Shown here: piece by piece, positions 18,033 to 26,387 of the stretch | Layout: the number at the start of each line of letters is the position of its first letter | Position numbering within the stretch: the first letter of the stretch is position 1 | Program-made: the position numbers and the translations under genes | Notes under the pieces: model-generated | What the model saw: the letters and a program-made list of their open reading frames with translations, nothing else | Database searches by the model: none | Told to the model about the DNA's origin: nothing | DNA from: Bacillota bacterium | Lineage (GTDB): Bacteria; Bacillota; Clostridia; Lachnospirales; Lachnospiraceae | DNA length: 64,000 nt | NCBI GenBank assembly: GCA_023408815.1 | Contig: JAEYJO010000014.1 | Coordinates: 46,336 to 110,335, forward strand | Reading direction: 5' to 3'

Positions 18033-18135
18033 AGTATATTTTGTTTGGCCGGCAGAGTATTTCAGAAGAAATATCAGGCTCATAAATGGAGTGAATATTC
18101 CATATATTGTTACAAAGATTTTTGGGGAAAAATAT

Positions 18136-18951
18136 ATGCAGCTTAAACAATTGGTTCATAAGAAGATAATCTTAGCGCTGTTATTTTTGGTTTCCATGTT
18201 TTTTGTCGGAAGAGCGCTCGGTTATGTGAAGGAGAAGGTAATACCAGCCTCGACAAGTTTTGCGGAATGTGAAAACTGGGGGCTTGGCGGATATGGAGAT
18301 GAGACACAGCCTACAGGAATAGCTTCTGCAGAGGAATTGAAGAAGTATGACACTTATTTCGTAGGAGATAACGGGGAAAAAGTTATTTATCTTACTTTTG
18401 ACGCCGGGTATGAAAACGGGAATACTGCACCTATTCTGGATGCGTTGAAAAAACATAACGCACCGGCCACTTTTTTTATCGTAGGCCACTATTTGGAGTC
18501 AGCTCCCGAACTGGTGAAGCGGATGGTAGCAGAGGGACATTGTGTCGGAAATCATACTTATCATCATCTGGATATGTCTAAGATCTCGGATATGGATTCC
18601 TTCCGGAAGGAAATGGATGGGGTTGCTGATTTGTTTCAGCAGATAACCGGGAAAGAGCTTAGTATGTATTATCGGCCACCGCAGGGAAAGTATAGCGTTG
18701 ATAATTTAAAGATGGCGAAGGAACTGGGGTATAAAACTTTTTTCTGGAGTCTGGCCTATGTGGACTGGTATCAGGATAAACAACCTACGAAGGACGAAGC
18801 TTTTTCAAAGCTGATAGGACGAATCCATCCGGGGGCTATCGTTCTGTTACATAGCACTTCACAGACGAACGGGGAGATCCTGGATGAGCTTCTGACGAAG
18901 TGGGAGGAGATGGGGTATACCTTTAAGCCTTTGTCGGATTTGTACGAATAA
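18136..18951 (+). CDS. pdaA: PdaA-type polysaccharide deacetylase (delta-lactam formation)
   Basis: About 271 residues. The ATG at 18136 has GGGGA before it and begins a proper signal anchor (KKIILALLFLVSMFFVG), so it is preferred over the in-frame GTG at 18091, which lacks a ribosome site. The NodB domain carries TFDAGYENGNT, the metal-binding HTYHH motif, RPPQGKYS and LLHSTSQTNGE. The DAGYENG variant and the YRPPQGKYS segment are typical of PdaA, which removes acetyl groups from muramic acid in spore cortex to allow muramic delta-lactam. This points to a spore-forming host. Confidence 0.88.
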   Translation: MQLKQLVHKKIILALLFLVSMFFVGRALGYVKEKVIPASTSFAECENWGLGGYGDETQPTGIASAEELKKYDTYFVGDNGEKVIYLTFDAGYENGNTAPILDALKKHNAPATFFIVGHYLESAPELVKRMVAEGHCVGNHTYHHLDMSKISDMDSFRKEMDGVADLFQQITGKELSMYYRPPQGKYSVDNLKMAKELGYKTFFWSLAYVDWYQDKQPTKDEAFSKLIGRIHPGAIVLLHSTSQTNGEILDELLTKWEEMGYTFKPLSDLYE

Positions 18952-19010
18952 GAATAATTCGGTTATTTTCAGCATAGTCTTTGTTAAGTAATTGGTTAGG
19001 ACGAAGCTGC

Positions 19011-19454
19011 ATGGGTAATATTTCTAGCGATCAGAAATTACAATTAGTCCAGATGATACGCGCAGAAAGCAAGGATAATAGAATGAGAATGAGGAGTAGG
19101 GAAAGGATGCTGTACGGAACGGATATGAAATATGAGCAGGAGGAACTGCCGCTGTATGCCAAGGGGTATTACGGCGATTTTAAGGATAATAAGGAATATG
19201 AGCTTCAGGCTTTGGAAAACGGCAGGGAAAGCGCGGTCCACACTTCCTTTTCCTCCTTCAGACTGCGGCTCGTTATTGCCGTCTTGCTTTTTGCAGGCTT
19301 TTTATTCCTCGACGCCGGGGAAGGTAACGTCGCAGGCATTAGCACAAATCAGATGAAGGAAGAGATAAATAAAGATTTCGATACGGGGCTGGATGAAGTA
19401 GTATTTGATTTTGAACATAATTTCCCTTATACTCTATTTAATGAGGTGAAATAA
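19011..19454 (+). CDS. Single-pass membrane protein of unknown function
   Basis: A 147-residue protein; the ATG at 19011 is preferred over an in-frame TTG at 18981, though its ribosome site is weak. Residues 1-80 are charged and rich in Arg, Met and Glu, starting GNISSDQKLQLVQMIRAE. One hydrophobic helix (about 83-102, LRLVIAVLLFAGFLFLD) is followed by a short acidic tail with DFDTGLDEVVFDFEHN. I do not recognise the family. The tail would face outside if the positive N-terminal part stays in the cytoplasm. It sits between pdaA and a repeat array. Confidence 0.65.
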   Translation: MGNISSDQKLQLVQMIRAESKDNRMRMRSRERMLYGTDMKYEQEELPLYAKGYYGDFKDNKEYELQALENGRESAVHTSFSSFRLRLVIAVLLFAGFLFLDAGEGNVAGISTNQMKEEINKDFDTGLDEVVFDFEHNFPYTLFNEVK

Positions 19455-19459
19455 TATCA

Positions 19460-19538
19460 ATGAGTAGAATACACTCATAATGAGTAGAGAACACTCATAA
19501 TGAGTAGAAAACACTCATGATGAGTAAATAAAACTCAT
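19460..19538 (+). repeat. Four tandem 20-bp palindromic repeats with mini-ORFs
   Basis: Units begin at exactly 19460, 19480, 19500 and 19520. Each is ATGAGT-N7-ACTCAT, a 6-bp stem with a 7-nt loop. Each also opens a mini-ORF: MSRIHS, MSREHS, MSRKHS and MSK. The stop of each of the first three (TAA, TAA, TGA) shares its A with the ATG of the next unit, giving TAATG or TGATG re-initiation junctions. The array ends 17 bp before the radical SAM gene. Confidence 0.85.
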
Positions 19539-19555
19539 AAAGAGATAGGAGTATT

Positions 19556-21427
19556 ATGAGCAAGCTTGCGTTAAGAGATGAAATACTGCTGCAGGTAGAG
19601 AAGCCGGCCCGCTATATCGGCAACGAAGTGAATGCGGTGGTAAAAGATAAGAATACGGTATCCGTCCGTATGGCGATGTGCTTTCCGGATATATATGAAA
19701 TTGGCATGTCGCATTTAGGAATCCAGATTTTATACGATATGTTGAACAGCTTTGAGGACGTATGGTGCGAAAGGGTTTATTCCCCATGGGTCGATTTGGA
19801 TAAAATTATGAGGGAGGAACATATCCCTCTTTTTGCGTTGGAATCTCAGGAGCCGGTAAAGGATATGGATTTTCTCGGCATCACCATTCAGTATGAGATG
19901 TGCTATACGAATATTTTACAGATTCTCGATCTGTCCCAGATTCCCCTTTCAGCGAAGGACAGGACCTGGGACCATCCCATCGTAATAGGCGGAGGGCCCT
20001 GCACCTATAATCCCGAACCGATTGCTGAGTTTTTCGACATGTTTTATATCGGCGAAGGAGAGACCAGGTACCGGGAACTCATAGATTTATATAAAGACTC
20101 CAGAGCGAAGGGTGAAAGCCGTATAGAATTCTTGAGAAGGGCGGCCAGGCTTTCCGGTATCTATGTGCCGATGTTCTATGAAGTCGATTATAAAGAGGAC
20201 GGCACTATCCTTGAAAGGAAGCCGACAGAGGAAGGAATACCCGAAACCGTGAAAAAGGAAATCGAGATGTCGGTTTCCGATACCTTTTATCCGATGAAAC
20301 CCGTAGTTCCTTTTATTAAGGTGACTCAGGACAGGGTGGTCTTAGAAATCCAACGAGGATGTATCAGGGGATGCCGTTTCTGCCAGGCCGGACAACTTTA
20401 CCGTCCGGTGCGGGAACGCGATGTGGAAGTGCTGAAGGGCTATGCAGTAGAAATGTTAAAAAATACCGGACATGAGGAAATTTCATTAAGCTCTCTAAGC
20501 TCCAGCGATTATTCCAGACTTTCCGAGCTTATCGATTTCCTTATCGATGAGTGCGGGAAAAAATATATCAACATTTCCCTGCCTTCCCTTCGCATCGACG
20601 CTTTTTCTCTGGATGTGATGAGTAAGGTTCAGGATATAAGAAAGAGCAGCCTGACTTTTGCCCCCGAGGCAGGAAGTCAAAGGCTTAGAGATGTTATCAA
20701 TAAGGGATTGACCGAGGAAGTCATCCTTAAAGGATCCGCTTTGGCCTTTGAGGGGGGCTGGACAAGGGTAAAACTTTACTTCATGCTTGGACTTCCTACG
20801 GAAACAGAGGAAGATATAAGAGGTATTGCCGATTTATCCAACAAAATAGCCGCAACATTTTTCGAAACCGTTCCCAAAGAGGAGCGGAAAAATGGAAGAG
20901 TGCAGATCGTTACCAGCACCTCCTTTTTCATCCCCAAGCCCTTTACTCCCTTTCAGTGGGCGCGGATGTGCACTAAGGAGGAATTCATCGAAAAGGCTTA
21001 TCTTACCCGCAGCGCCATCAGGGAGCAGCTCAATCAAAAGAGTATTAAATATAACTGGCACGAAGCGGATGTAAGCGTTATGGAGGGGGTTTTTGCCAGA
21101 GGAGACAGAAAAATTGCTGCAGTCATCCGAAGGGCTTACGAAAAAGGCTGTCTTTTTGACTCGTGGAGCGAACATTTCCATAATGACGTGTGGATGGAGA
21201 CCTTTCAGGAGTGCGGTATAAGCATTGATTTTTATACTACGAGAGAACGTTCCTTCGATGAAGTATTTCCTTGGGATTTCATAGACTGCGGCGTAACCAA
21301 AAGTTTCCTGAAAAGAGAATGGGACAAGGCGGTGGAGGAAACGATATCGCCCAACTGCCGGATGCAGTGTCTCGGATGTGGTGCGGCCGTATTCGGAGGA
21401 GGTGTGTGCTATGAAAGTAAGAATTAA
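19556..21427 (+). CDS. TIGR03960-family B12-binding-type radical SAM protein
   Basis: A 623-residue protein. The N-terminal part resembles a B12-binding Rossmann domain (MCFPDIYEIGMSHLG). The radical SAM cluster motif is CIRGCRFC (Cys269, Cys273, Cys276). A C-terminal Cys cluster CRMQCLGC ends the protein. It overlaps by 17 bp with the next gene, which is its standard partner (TIGR03936/DUF2344); in some relatives the two are fused. The reaction is unknown, but the constant neighbourhood with RNase G and ribosomal genes suggests RNA modification. Its ribosome site, AGATAGGAG, lies directly behind the palindromic repeat array. Confidence 0.9.
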   Translation: MSKLALRDEILLQVEKPARYIGNEVNAVVKDKNTVSVRMAMCFPDIYEIGMSHLGIQILYDMLNSFEDVWCERVYSPWVDLDKIMREEHIPLFALESQEPVKDMDFLGITIQYEMCYTNILQILDLSQIPLSAKDRTWDHPIVIGGGPCTYNPEPIAEFFDMFYIGEGETRYRELIDLYKDSRAKGESRIEFLRRAARLSGIYVPMFYEVDYKEDGTILERKPTEEGIPETVKKEIEMSVSDTFYPMKPVVPFIKVTQDRVVLEIQRGCIRGCRFCQAGQLYRPVRERDVEVLKGYAVEMLKNTGHEEISLSSLSSSDYSRLSELIDFLIDECGKKYINISLPSLRIDAFSLDVMSKVQDIRKSSLTFAPEAGSQRLRDVINKGLTEEVILKGSALAFEGGWTRVKLYFMLGLPTETEEDIRGIADLSNKIAATFFETVPKEERKNGRVQIVTSTSFFIPKPFTPFQWARMCTKEEFIEKAYLTRSAIREQLNQKSIKYNWHEADVSVMEGVFARGDRKIAAVIRRAYEKGCLFDSWSEHFHNDVWMETFQECGISIDFYTTRERSFDEVFPWDFIDCGVTKSFLKREWDKAVEETISPNCRMQCLGCGAAVFGGGVCYESKN

Positions 21428-22127
21428 ATTCGCCAAATCCGGCGCTATGCGCTTTATCGGCCATTTGGACGTGATGAGGTATTTCCAGAAGGCTATCCGC
21501 CGCGCAGGTATCGATGTTGCATATTCAGGAGGCTTCAGCCCTCATCAAATCATGTCCTTTGCCGCCCCCTTAGGAGTAGGATTGACAAGCGATGGGGAAT
21601 ATATGGATATTGAAGTAGTTTCTGCAGCTTCCTCCAAGGAGATTAAGGACAGCCTGAACAAAGCTATGGTTCCCGGAATGGAAATCATAAGCGTTACCAA
21701 GCTGCCCGACAATGCCATGAATGCTATGGCCAGCGTTGCGGCGGCGGAATATATCGTGAGATTCAGGGAGGGGTATGAGCCTGCTTTCGATTGGGAGAAT
21801 CAGGTGGAAGCATTTTATTCCAGAACATCCATCCCGGTTATTAAGAAAACGAAAAAGAGTGAAATAGAAATGGATATCAAGCCCTCTATCTATGCCTTGG
21901 AAGCTGTTAAAGACAAAAACGGCCGAGGAGCTATACGTATGATGGTGGACGCCAGCAGCTCGGGCAATATCAAGCCCGGTCTGGTCGTCGAAGCCTTTTT
22001 AATGGAAAACGGCGGTACGCTTTCCGATTTCTCCCTGGAAATAACGAGGGAGGATACCTTTACAAATACGGGAACGGAGGATCGTCCGGTATTTATCCCA
22101 TTGGACACGGTAGGTAAAGAATTTTAA
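21411..22127 (+). CDS. TIGR03936/DUF2344 radical-SAM-associated protein
   Basis: A 238-residue protein starting at the ATG at 21411, which follows GGAGGAGGTG; in-frame starts further upstream lie inside the radical SAM gene. The N-terminus VRIKFAKSGAMRFIGHLDVMRYFQ and SGGFSPHQIMSFAAPLGVG are diagnostic for DUF2344. It overlaps the radical SAM partner and touches RNase G through TAATG, so the three are translationally coupled. It has no known activity of its own. Confidence 0.9.
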   Translation: MKVRIKFAKSGAMRFIGHLDVMRYFQKAIRRAGIDVAYSGGFSPHQIMSFAAPLGVGLTSDGEYMDIEVVSAASSKEIKDSLNKAMVPGMEIISVTKLPDNAMNAMASVAAAEYIVRFREGYEPAFDWENQVEAFYSRTSIPVIKKTKKSEIEMDIKPSIYALEAVKDKNGRGAIRMMVDASSSGNIKPGLVVEAFLMENGGTLSDFSLEITREDTFTNTGTEDRPVFIPLDTVGKEF

Positions 22128-23323
22128 TGAACGATAAGAAATATGTCATTATAAAAAGAAACAATCAAATATTATCCCTGCTTTTTCATGGCAATCGCCT
22201 GCTTTCTGTAAATGCCGAAAAGGAAGAGGGCAGTTTTGTCGGCAATATATATGTGGCAAAGGTGAAAAACATATCCGCAAATATCAACGCAGCCTTTGTG
22301 GAGATAGCGCCAGGCTTTCCCTGTTTTCTCGCCCTGAACGAAACCAAAAACCCCATCCTTACCAATAGGAGTTACGACGGGAGAGTTCTTGCCGGAGATG
22401 ATATTGTGGTGCAGATAAATAAAGATGCGGTGAAGACAAAACAGCCTGTCGCAACATGCTCACTTTCCTTAAGCGGAAAATACTGCGTCGTATCCATGGG
22501 AAAGCCAGGCATCGCATATTCCTCCAAGCTGTCGGCGAAGGTCAAAGCGAGAATCGGCGAGGCTCTGAAAGAAGAGTTCGCATTGCTTCCAAAAGGTATC
22601 GGAACTGTTGTCCGCACTAACGCCAAGGAGCTTGAGGATTATTCTCCCCTGCTGGAAGAGTGGAAGGACTTAACAGCGCAGCTCAAGGGGCTGGCGGAAA
22701 TGTCCATTCATAGAACAAGCTATTCCCTGCTTTATAAAAAACCTTCGGATTACCTCCTTCGGCTTCGGGATACTTATGAAGGGCAATATGAAGAAATCGT
22801 AACGGATGACAAGAGCATTTATGAAGAGATAACGGAATACTCCCGCCTTCATCCGGCCTTTTGTATACGTGAGGCGAGGCTTTATAAGGACGAACTTCTC
22901 CCTCTGCACAAGCTGTATTCTATAGACGCTCGTTTAAAGGAGGCAATGGATAAGAAAGTATGGCTTAAATCTGGCGGTTATCTCATCATTGAGCCCACCG
23001 AGGCTCTGACGGTAATCGACGTAAATACCGGAAAAGTGAGCACGAAAAAGGATGACGAAGAAACCTTTTTTCGCATCAACATGGAGGCTGCCGAAGAAAT
23101 AGCATTTCAACTCACCCTTCGAAACATATCGGGCATCGTCGTAGTCGACTTCATCAATATGCGAAAGCGGGAACAAAGCGACAGACTGATGGCACATTTC
23201 GGAGATTTGCTAAAAAAAGACCCGGTGAAAACGAATCTAGTGGATATGACCGTTCTTGGGCTGGTGGAAATCACCCGCATGAAAATAAACAAACCTTTGA
23301 AGGAACAGCTTTCACAGCTTTAA
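22127..23323 (+). CDS. rng: Ribonuclease G/E, short form without zinc link
   Basis: A 398-residue endoribonuclease of the RNase E/G family that processes rRNA and mRNA. An N-terminal S1-like domain (IYVAKVKNISANINAAFVEI) is followed by the RNase H/DNase I-like catalytic part. The Asp-x-Asn of TVIDVNTG and the Asp of VVVDFINM remain, the latter motif having Asn where Asp is usual. The protein stops at KPLKEQLSQL, exactly where the CPxC zinc-link normally begins, so dimer-dimer packing must differ. It begins inside the stop of the DUF2344 gene. Confidence 0.9.
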   Translation: MNDKKYVIIKRNNQILSLLFHGNRLLSVNAEKEEGSFVGNIYVAKVKNISANINAAFVEIAPGFPCFLALNETKNPILTNRSYDGRVLAGDDIVVQINKDAVKTKQPVATCSLSLSGKYCVVSMGKPGIAYSSKLSAKVKARIGEALKEEFALLPKGIGTVVRTNAKELEDYSPLLEEWKDLTAQLKGLAEMSIHRTSYSLLYKKPSDYLLRLRDTYEGQYEEIVTDDKSIYEEITEYSRLHPAFCIREARLYKDELLPLHKLYSIDARLKEAMDKKVWLKSGGYLIIEPTEALTVIDVNTGKVSTKKDDEETFFRINMEAAEEIAFQLTLRNISGIVVVDFINMRKREQSDRLMAHFGDLLKKDPVKTNLVDMTVLGLVEITRMKINKPLKEQLSQL

Positions 23324-23371
23324 ACCAAGACCGGAATTGCAGCAAATTTGGTATTAAGAGGAAGATAATAT

Positions 23372-23938
23372 ATGAAAATCATTAAGATGGAAAAAGTAAA
23401 AGATGGAAAATATTTAAAAAATTATGAGCTTACCTATCTCAATAAGGCCGGACGTGAGAAAAAATACGAAATAGTCAGTCGAAAAGAATTAGGCAGTGTG
23501 GAGGACATCGGCAGCAACGTGAGCGGATTGTCCATCGTTGCCGTTAAGGAAGGAAAGCTTCTTTTATTGAAGGAATTCCGCATGGGTATCAACAAGAGCA
23601 TTTACAATCTCTGTGCCGGAATGCTGGAGGTCGGAGAAACGGTAGAGGAGTGCATCGCCAGAGAACTGTTTGAGGAAACCGGCCTTGGCGTAAAACGGAT
23701 TGTCAATATTCTTCCTGCCTCCTACGCCGCCGTAGCCATTTCCGACATGAAGACACACATCGTATTCGTGGAAGCGCAGGGTCAATTCGAGGATCACAGC
23801 TCGGATAACGAAATGATCGAAGCGGGCTTTTATACGAAGGCGGAAGTAGAACAACTTTTGAAAACGGAGGAATTCAGCTCCAGAGCACAGGTTATTTCTT
23901 ATTTTTTCACTAAATTGCAAGATTTTTCAAATCTTTGA
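23372..23938 (+). CDS. Nudix hydrolase, ADP-ribose pyrophosphatase-like
   Basis: A 188-residue enzyme with a complete Nudix box: G-x5-E-x7-REL-x-EE-x-GL in GMLEVGETVEECIARELFEE followed by TGL. The N-terminal strand-swapped region and the AGMLE context resemble ADP-ribose pyrophosphatases, which split ADP-ribose into AMP and ribose phosphate. The substrate is inferred. AGAGGAAG precedes the ATG. It lies 48 bp after rng and is separated from rplU by a promoter. Confidence 0.85.
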   Translation: MKIIKMEKVKDGKYLKNYELTYLNKAGREKKYEIVSRKELGSVEDIGSNVSGLSIVAVKEGKLLLLKEFRMGINKSIYNLCAGMLEVGETVEECIARELFEETGLGVKRIVNILPASYAAVAISDMKTHIVFVEAQGQFEDHSSDNEMIEAGFYTKAEVEQLLKTEEFSSRAQVISYFFTKLQDFSNL

Positions 23939-23950
23939 TATTTGAAAAAT
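23922..23950 (+). terminator. AT-rich hairpin at the end of the Nudix gene
   Basis: ATTTTTCAAAT and ATTTGAAAAAT form an 11-bp stem around the stop codon. The following sequence is GATTGATATTCTT rather than a clean T-run, so termination may be weak. Confidence 0.45.
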
Positions 23951-23971
23951 GATTGATATTCTTAAAATGTC

Positions 23972-24000
23972 TTGACATCAGGAAAATGGAATGATAAACT
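23972..24000 (+). promoter_or_regulatory. Promoter of the rplU operon
   Basis: Perfect TTGACA at 23972-23977, 17-bp spacer, and TAAACT at 23995-24000. Confidence 0.7.
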
Positions 24001-24005
24001 AACGA

Positions 24006-24087
24006 AGTATGCCGCATAGATAGGCTCAAAGTGTGTCCTTTTAAGGAGACCGCCGACCCTAGCGAGTAAATTATTAGGAGGTGCAAT
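24006..24087 (+). promoter_or_regulatory. Putative L21 ribosomal-protein leader
   Basis: About 80 nt of leader precede rplU. A TCCTT / AAGGA hairpin (around 24036-24048) is flanked by GC-containing arms, then AGGAGG. Firmicutes commonly have an autoregulatory L21 leader in this spot. The match to that family is by position and partial structure only. Confidence 0.45.
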
Positions 24088-24393
24088 ATGTACGCAATTA
24101 TTGCCACAGGTGGAAAACAGTATAAGGTTTCCGAAGGCGACGTAATCAGAGTTGAGAAACTCGATATAGAGCCGGGAAGTGCTGTAACATTTGATCAGAT
24201 TGTCGCTATCAGCGATAATGGGCTTAAGGTTGCCGGTGACGTAGCTAATTCCACCGTAACTGCAACAGTAATGGAGCAGGGAAGAGGAAAGAAAGTTATC
24301 GTTTACAAGTATAAGAGAAAAACCGGTTATCATAAGAAAAATGGTCATAGACAAGCATACACTCAGGTTAAGATCGATAAAATTAACGCGTAA
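24088..24393 (+). CDS. rplU: 50S ribosomal protein L21
   Basis: A 101-residue ribosomal protein that binds 23S rRNA. MYAIIATGGKQYKVSEGD and the C-terminal KYKRKTGYHKKNGHRQAYTQVKI are diagnostic. AGGAGG lies seven bases before the ATG. It leads the rplU-prp-rpmA cluster. Confidence 0.98.
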   Translation: MYAIIATGGKQYKVSEGDVIRVEKLDIEPGSAVTFDQIVAISDNGLKVAGDVANSTVTATVMEQGRGKKVIVYKYKRKTGYHKKNGHRQAYTQVKIDKINA

Positions 24394-24399
24394 TGCTTT

Positions 24400-24729
24400 A
24401 TGACAACGGTTATTGTTAAAAAAAACGTAAATGGAGAATATAAGGGATTTACCTGCAAGGGACATTCGGGCTTCGCAAGAAACGGCAAAGACATCGTATG
24501 TGCTGCTATATCCATGCTGGTCATCAATACCATCAATTCGATGGAAGAGTTGGCGAAGGAGGATATGGACGTTTCTTCCGATGAAGAGTCAGGCTATATC
24601 GACTGCCTTTTTAAGGGAGGTCTGTCCGAAAAAGGAAAGCTCCTTATGGATTCCATGATACTTGGACTGTCGGACGTTGAAAAACGGTATGGCAAAAAGT
24701 ATGTATCACTTAAATTCAAGGAGGTGTAA
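24400..24729 (+). CDS. prp: Ribosomal-processing cysteine protease Prp
   Basis: A 109-residue protease (formerly YsxB) that removes the N-terminal extension of L27. The catalytic pair His22 and Cys34 is present in GHSGFARNGKDIVCAA. It lies between rplU and rpmA as in other Firmicutes, and the L27 encoded next carries the matching cleavage peptide. The two facts support each other. Confidence 0.95.
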   Translation: MTTVIVKKNVNGEYKGFTCKGHSGFARNGKDIVCAAISMLVINTINSMEELAKEDMDVSSDEESGYIDCLFKGGLSEKGKLLMDSMILGLSDVEKRYGKKYVSLKFKEV

Positions 24730-24733
24730 AACC

Positions 24734-25018
24734 ATGTTAAATATGAACCTTCAATTTTTCGCTCACAAAAAGGGTGTTGGTTCTACCAAGAACGGTAGAG
24801 ATTCCGAATCCAAAAGACTTGGTGCGAAAAGAGCTGACGGACAATTCGTAAAAGCAGGAAATATTCTGTACAGACAGCGCGGAACTAAGATTCATCCCGG
24901 CGTAAACGTAGGTAGAGGCGGAGATGACACATTATTCGCATTAGTGGACGGTGTACTTAGATTTGAAAGAAAAGGAAGAGATAAAAAACAAGCTTCCGTA
25001 TATCCTGTCGAAAAATAA
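24734..25018 (+). CDS. rpmA: 50S ribosomal protein L27 with Prp-cleaved leader
   Basis: A 94-residue protein starting at the ATG at 24734 after AAGGAGGTG. The N-terminus MLNMNLQFFAHKKG contains the Prp recognition peptide; mature L27 would start after LQFF at AHKKG. The body KNGRDSESKRLGAKRADGQ and the GRGGDDTLFAL segment are typical. L27 reaches into the peptidyl transferase centre, so removal of the extension is needed for function. Confidence 0.97.
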   Translation: MLNMNLQFFAHKKGVGSTKNGRDSESKRLGAKRADGQFVKAGNILYRQRGTKIHPGVNVGRGGDDTLFALVDGVLRFERKGRDKKQASVYPVEK

Positions 25019-25029
25019 CGAACGAATCG

Positions 25030-25065
25030 GGCTTCAAACATATTGAGTGTTTGAAGCCTGTTTTA
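25030..25065 (+). terminator. Terminator or attenuator between rpmA and obg
   Basis: A perfect 11-bp stem, GGCTTCAAACA / TGTTTGAAGCC, with a 7-nt loop and TGTTTTATC after it. It probably reduces read-through from the ribosomal genes into obg. Confidence 0.8.
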
Positions 25066-25085
25066 TCATTCAGAGGTGGAATACA

Positions 25086-26369
25086 ATGTTTGCAGATAGA
25101 GCAAAAATATATATAAAGAGCGGGAAGGGCGGAGATGGACACGTTTCCTTTCGAAGAGAAAAATATGTTCCTAACGGAGGGCCGGACGGCGGAGACGGCG
25201 GAGACGGCGGAAGTGTGATCTTCGAGGTGGATGAGGGCCTTAATACCCTTACCGATTTCAGGCACATTCGCAAATACAACGCCGAGAACGGCGAAGAAGG
25301 CGGAAAGAAAAACTGCCGCGGCAAAAATGGACAGGATATCATCCTTAAAATTCCTCACGGCACTGTCATCAAGGAAGCCCAGAGCGGAAAAGTCATTACG
25401 GATATGTCGGGAGACAATAGGCGTATTGTCCTGTTAAAAGGAGGCCGGGGCGGAAACGGAAATCAGCATTATGCCACCAGCACGATGCAGGTTCCCAAGT
25501 ATGCGCAGCCCGGACAGGCTGCCTTGGAATTAGAACTGCAGTTGGAGCTGAAGGTCATTGCAGATGTAGGGCTTGTAGGATTTCCCAACGTAGGAAAATC
25601 TACCTTTTTAGCGAGAGTGACAAATGCCCGTCCGAAGATTGCCAACTATCATTTTACTACGTTAAATCCCAATCTGGGTGTAGTGGATCTTGAGGATGCG
25701 AAGGGCTTTGTCATCGCCGATATTCCGGGACTTATAGAAGGAGCCTCCGAAGGAATAGGGTTGGGACATGAATTTCTCCGTCACATCGAGAGAACCAAAC
25801 TCATTATTCATATTGTGGATGCCGCATCTACCGAGGGCAGAGACCCGGTGGCCGATATTTATGCTATCGACAAAGAATTGGATGCCTACAATCCTGAAAT
25901 CGCCAAGCGTCCGCAGGTCATCGCCGCTAACAAAATAGACATGCTTTACGATGAAGATGCCTTAGATAAGATTAAGAATGAATTCGAACCCAAGGGTATA
26001 AAGGTATTCCCTATTTCCGCCATAAGCGGAGAAGGTGTAAGAGAGCTCTTATACTATGTGAATAATCTCCTCACTCAAATGGACGATAAGCCTGTGGTCT
26101 TCGAGCAGGAATATTTCCCCGAGTTCCAGACGACTTCCGGAAACGAACCATATACGGTGGTTTATGATGAGGATGCGGATGAATATGTAGTAGAAGGTCC
26201 TCGTATCGAGAAAATGTTAGGTTATACAAACCTGGAATCCGAAAAAGGCTTTACCTTCTTCCAGAATTTCTTAAAGGAAAACGGAATTCTTGGCGAATTA
26301 GAAACGCTTGGCATTAAAGAAGGCGATACCGTCCGCATGTATGGACTTTCCTTCGATTATTACAAGTAG
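25086..26369 (+). CDS. obg: GTPase Obg/CgtA
   Basis: A 427-residue ribosome-associated GTPase involved in 50S assembly and stress control. The ATG at 25086 follows AGAGGTGG and gives the standard N-terminus MFADRAKIYIKSG; the in-frame extension upstream is rejected. The order is the Gly-rich Obg fold (1-158), the G domain with GFPNVGKST, DIPGLIEGA and NKIDM, and the OCT domain at the C-terminus (about 345-427). Confidence 0.97.
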   Translation: MFADRAKIYIKSGKGGDGHVSFRREKYVPNGGPDGGDGGDGGSVIFEVDEGLNTLTDFRHIRKYNAENGEEGGKKNCRGKNGQDIILKIPHGTVIKEAQSGKVITDMSGDNRRIVLLKGGRGGNGNQHYATSTMQVPKYAQPGQAALELELQLELKVIADVGLVGFPNVGKSTFLARVTNARPKIANYHFTTLNPNLGVVDLEDAKGFVIADIPGLIEGASEGIGLGHEFLRHIERTKLIIHIVDAASTEGRDPVADIYAIDKELDAYNPEIAKRPQVIAANKIDMLYDEDALDKIKNEFEPKGIKVFPISAISGEGVRELLYYVNNLLTQMDDKPVVFEQEYFPEFQTTSGNEPYTVVYDEDADEYVVEGPRIEKMLGYTNLESEKGFTFFQNFLKENGILGELETLGIKEGDTVRMYGLSFDYYK

Positions 26370-26387
26370 ATTAGGAGAAATTTTATT

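Noticed and set aside
18091..18135. GTG start for the deacetylase
   Set aside because: No ribosome site before it, and it would put extra residues in front of a proper signal anchor.
19460..19538. CRISPR array
   Set aside because: The repeats are 20 bp with no spacers of separate origin and there are no cas genes.
25070..25342. Long - strand ORF opposite obg
   Set aside because: A shadow frame of the Gly-rich Obg domain, rich in Pro and Ser, without a ribosome site or family match.
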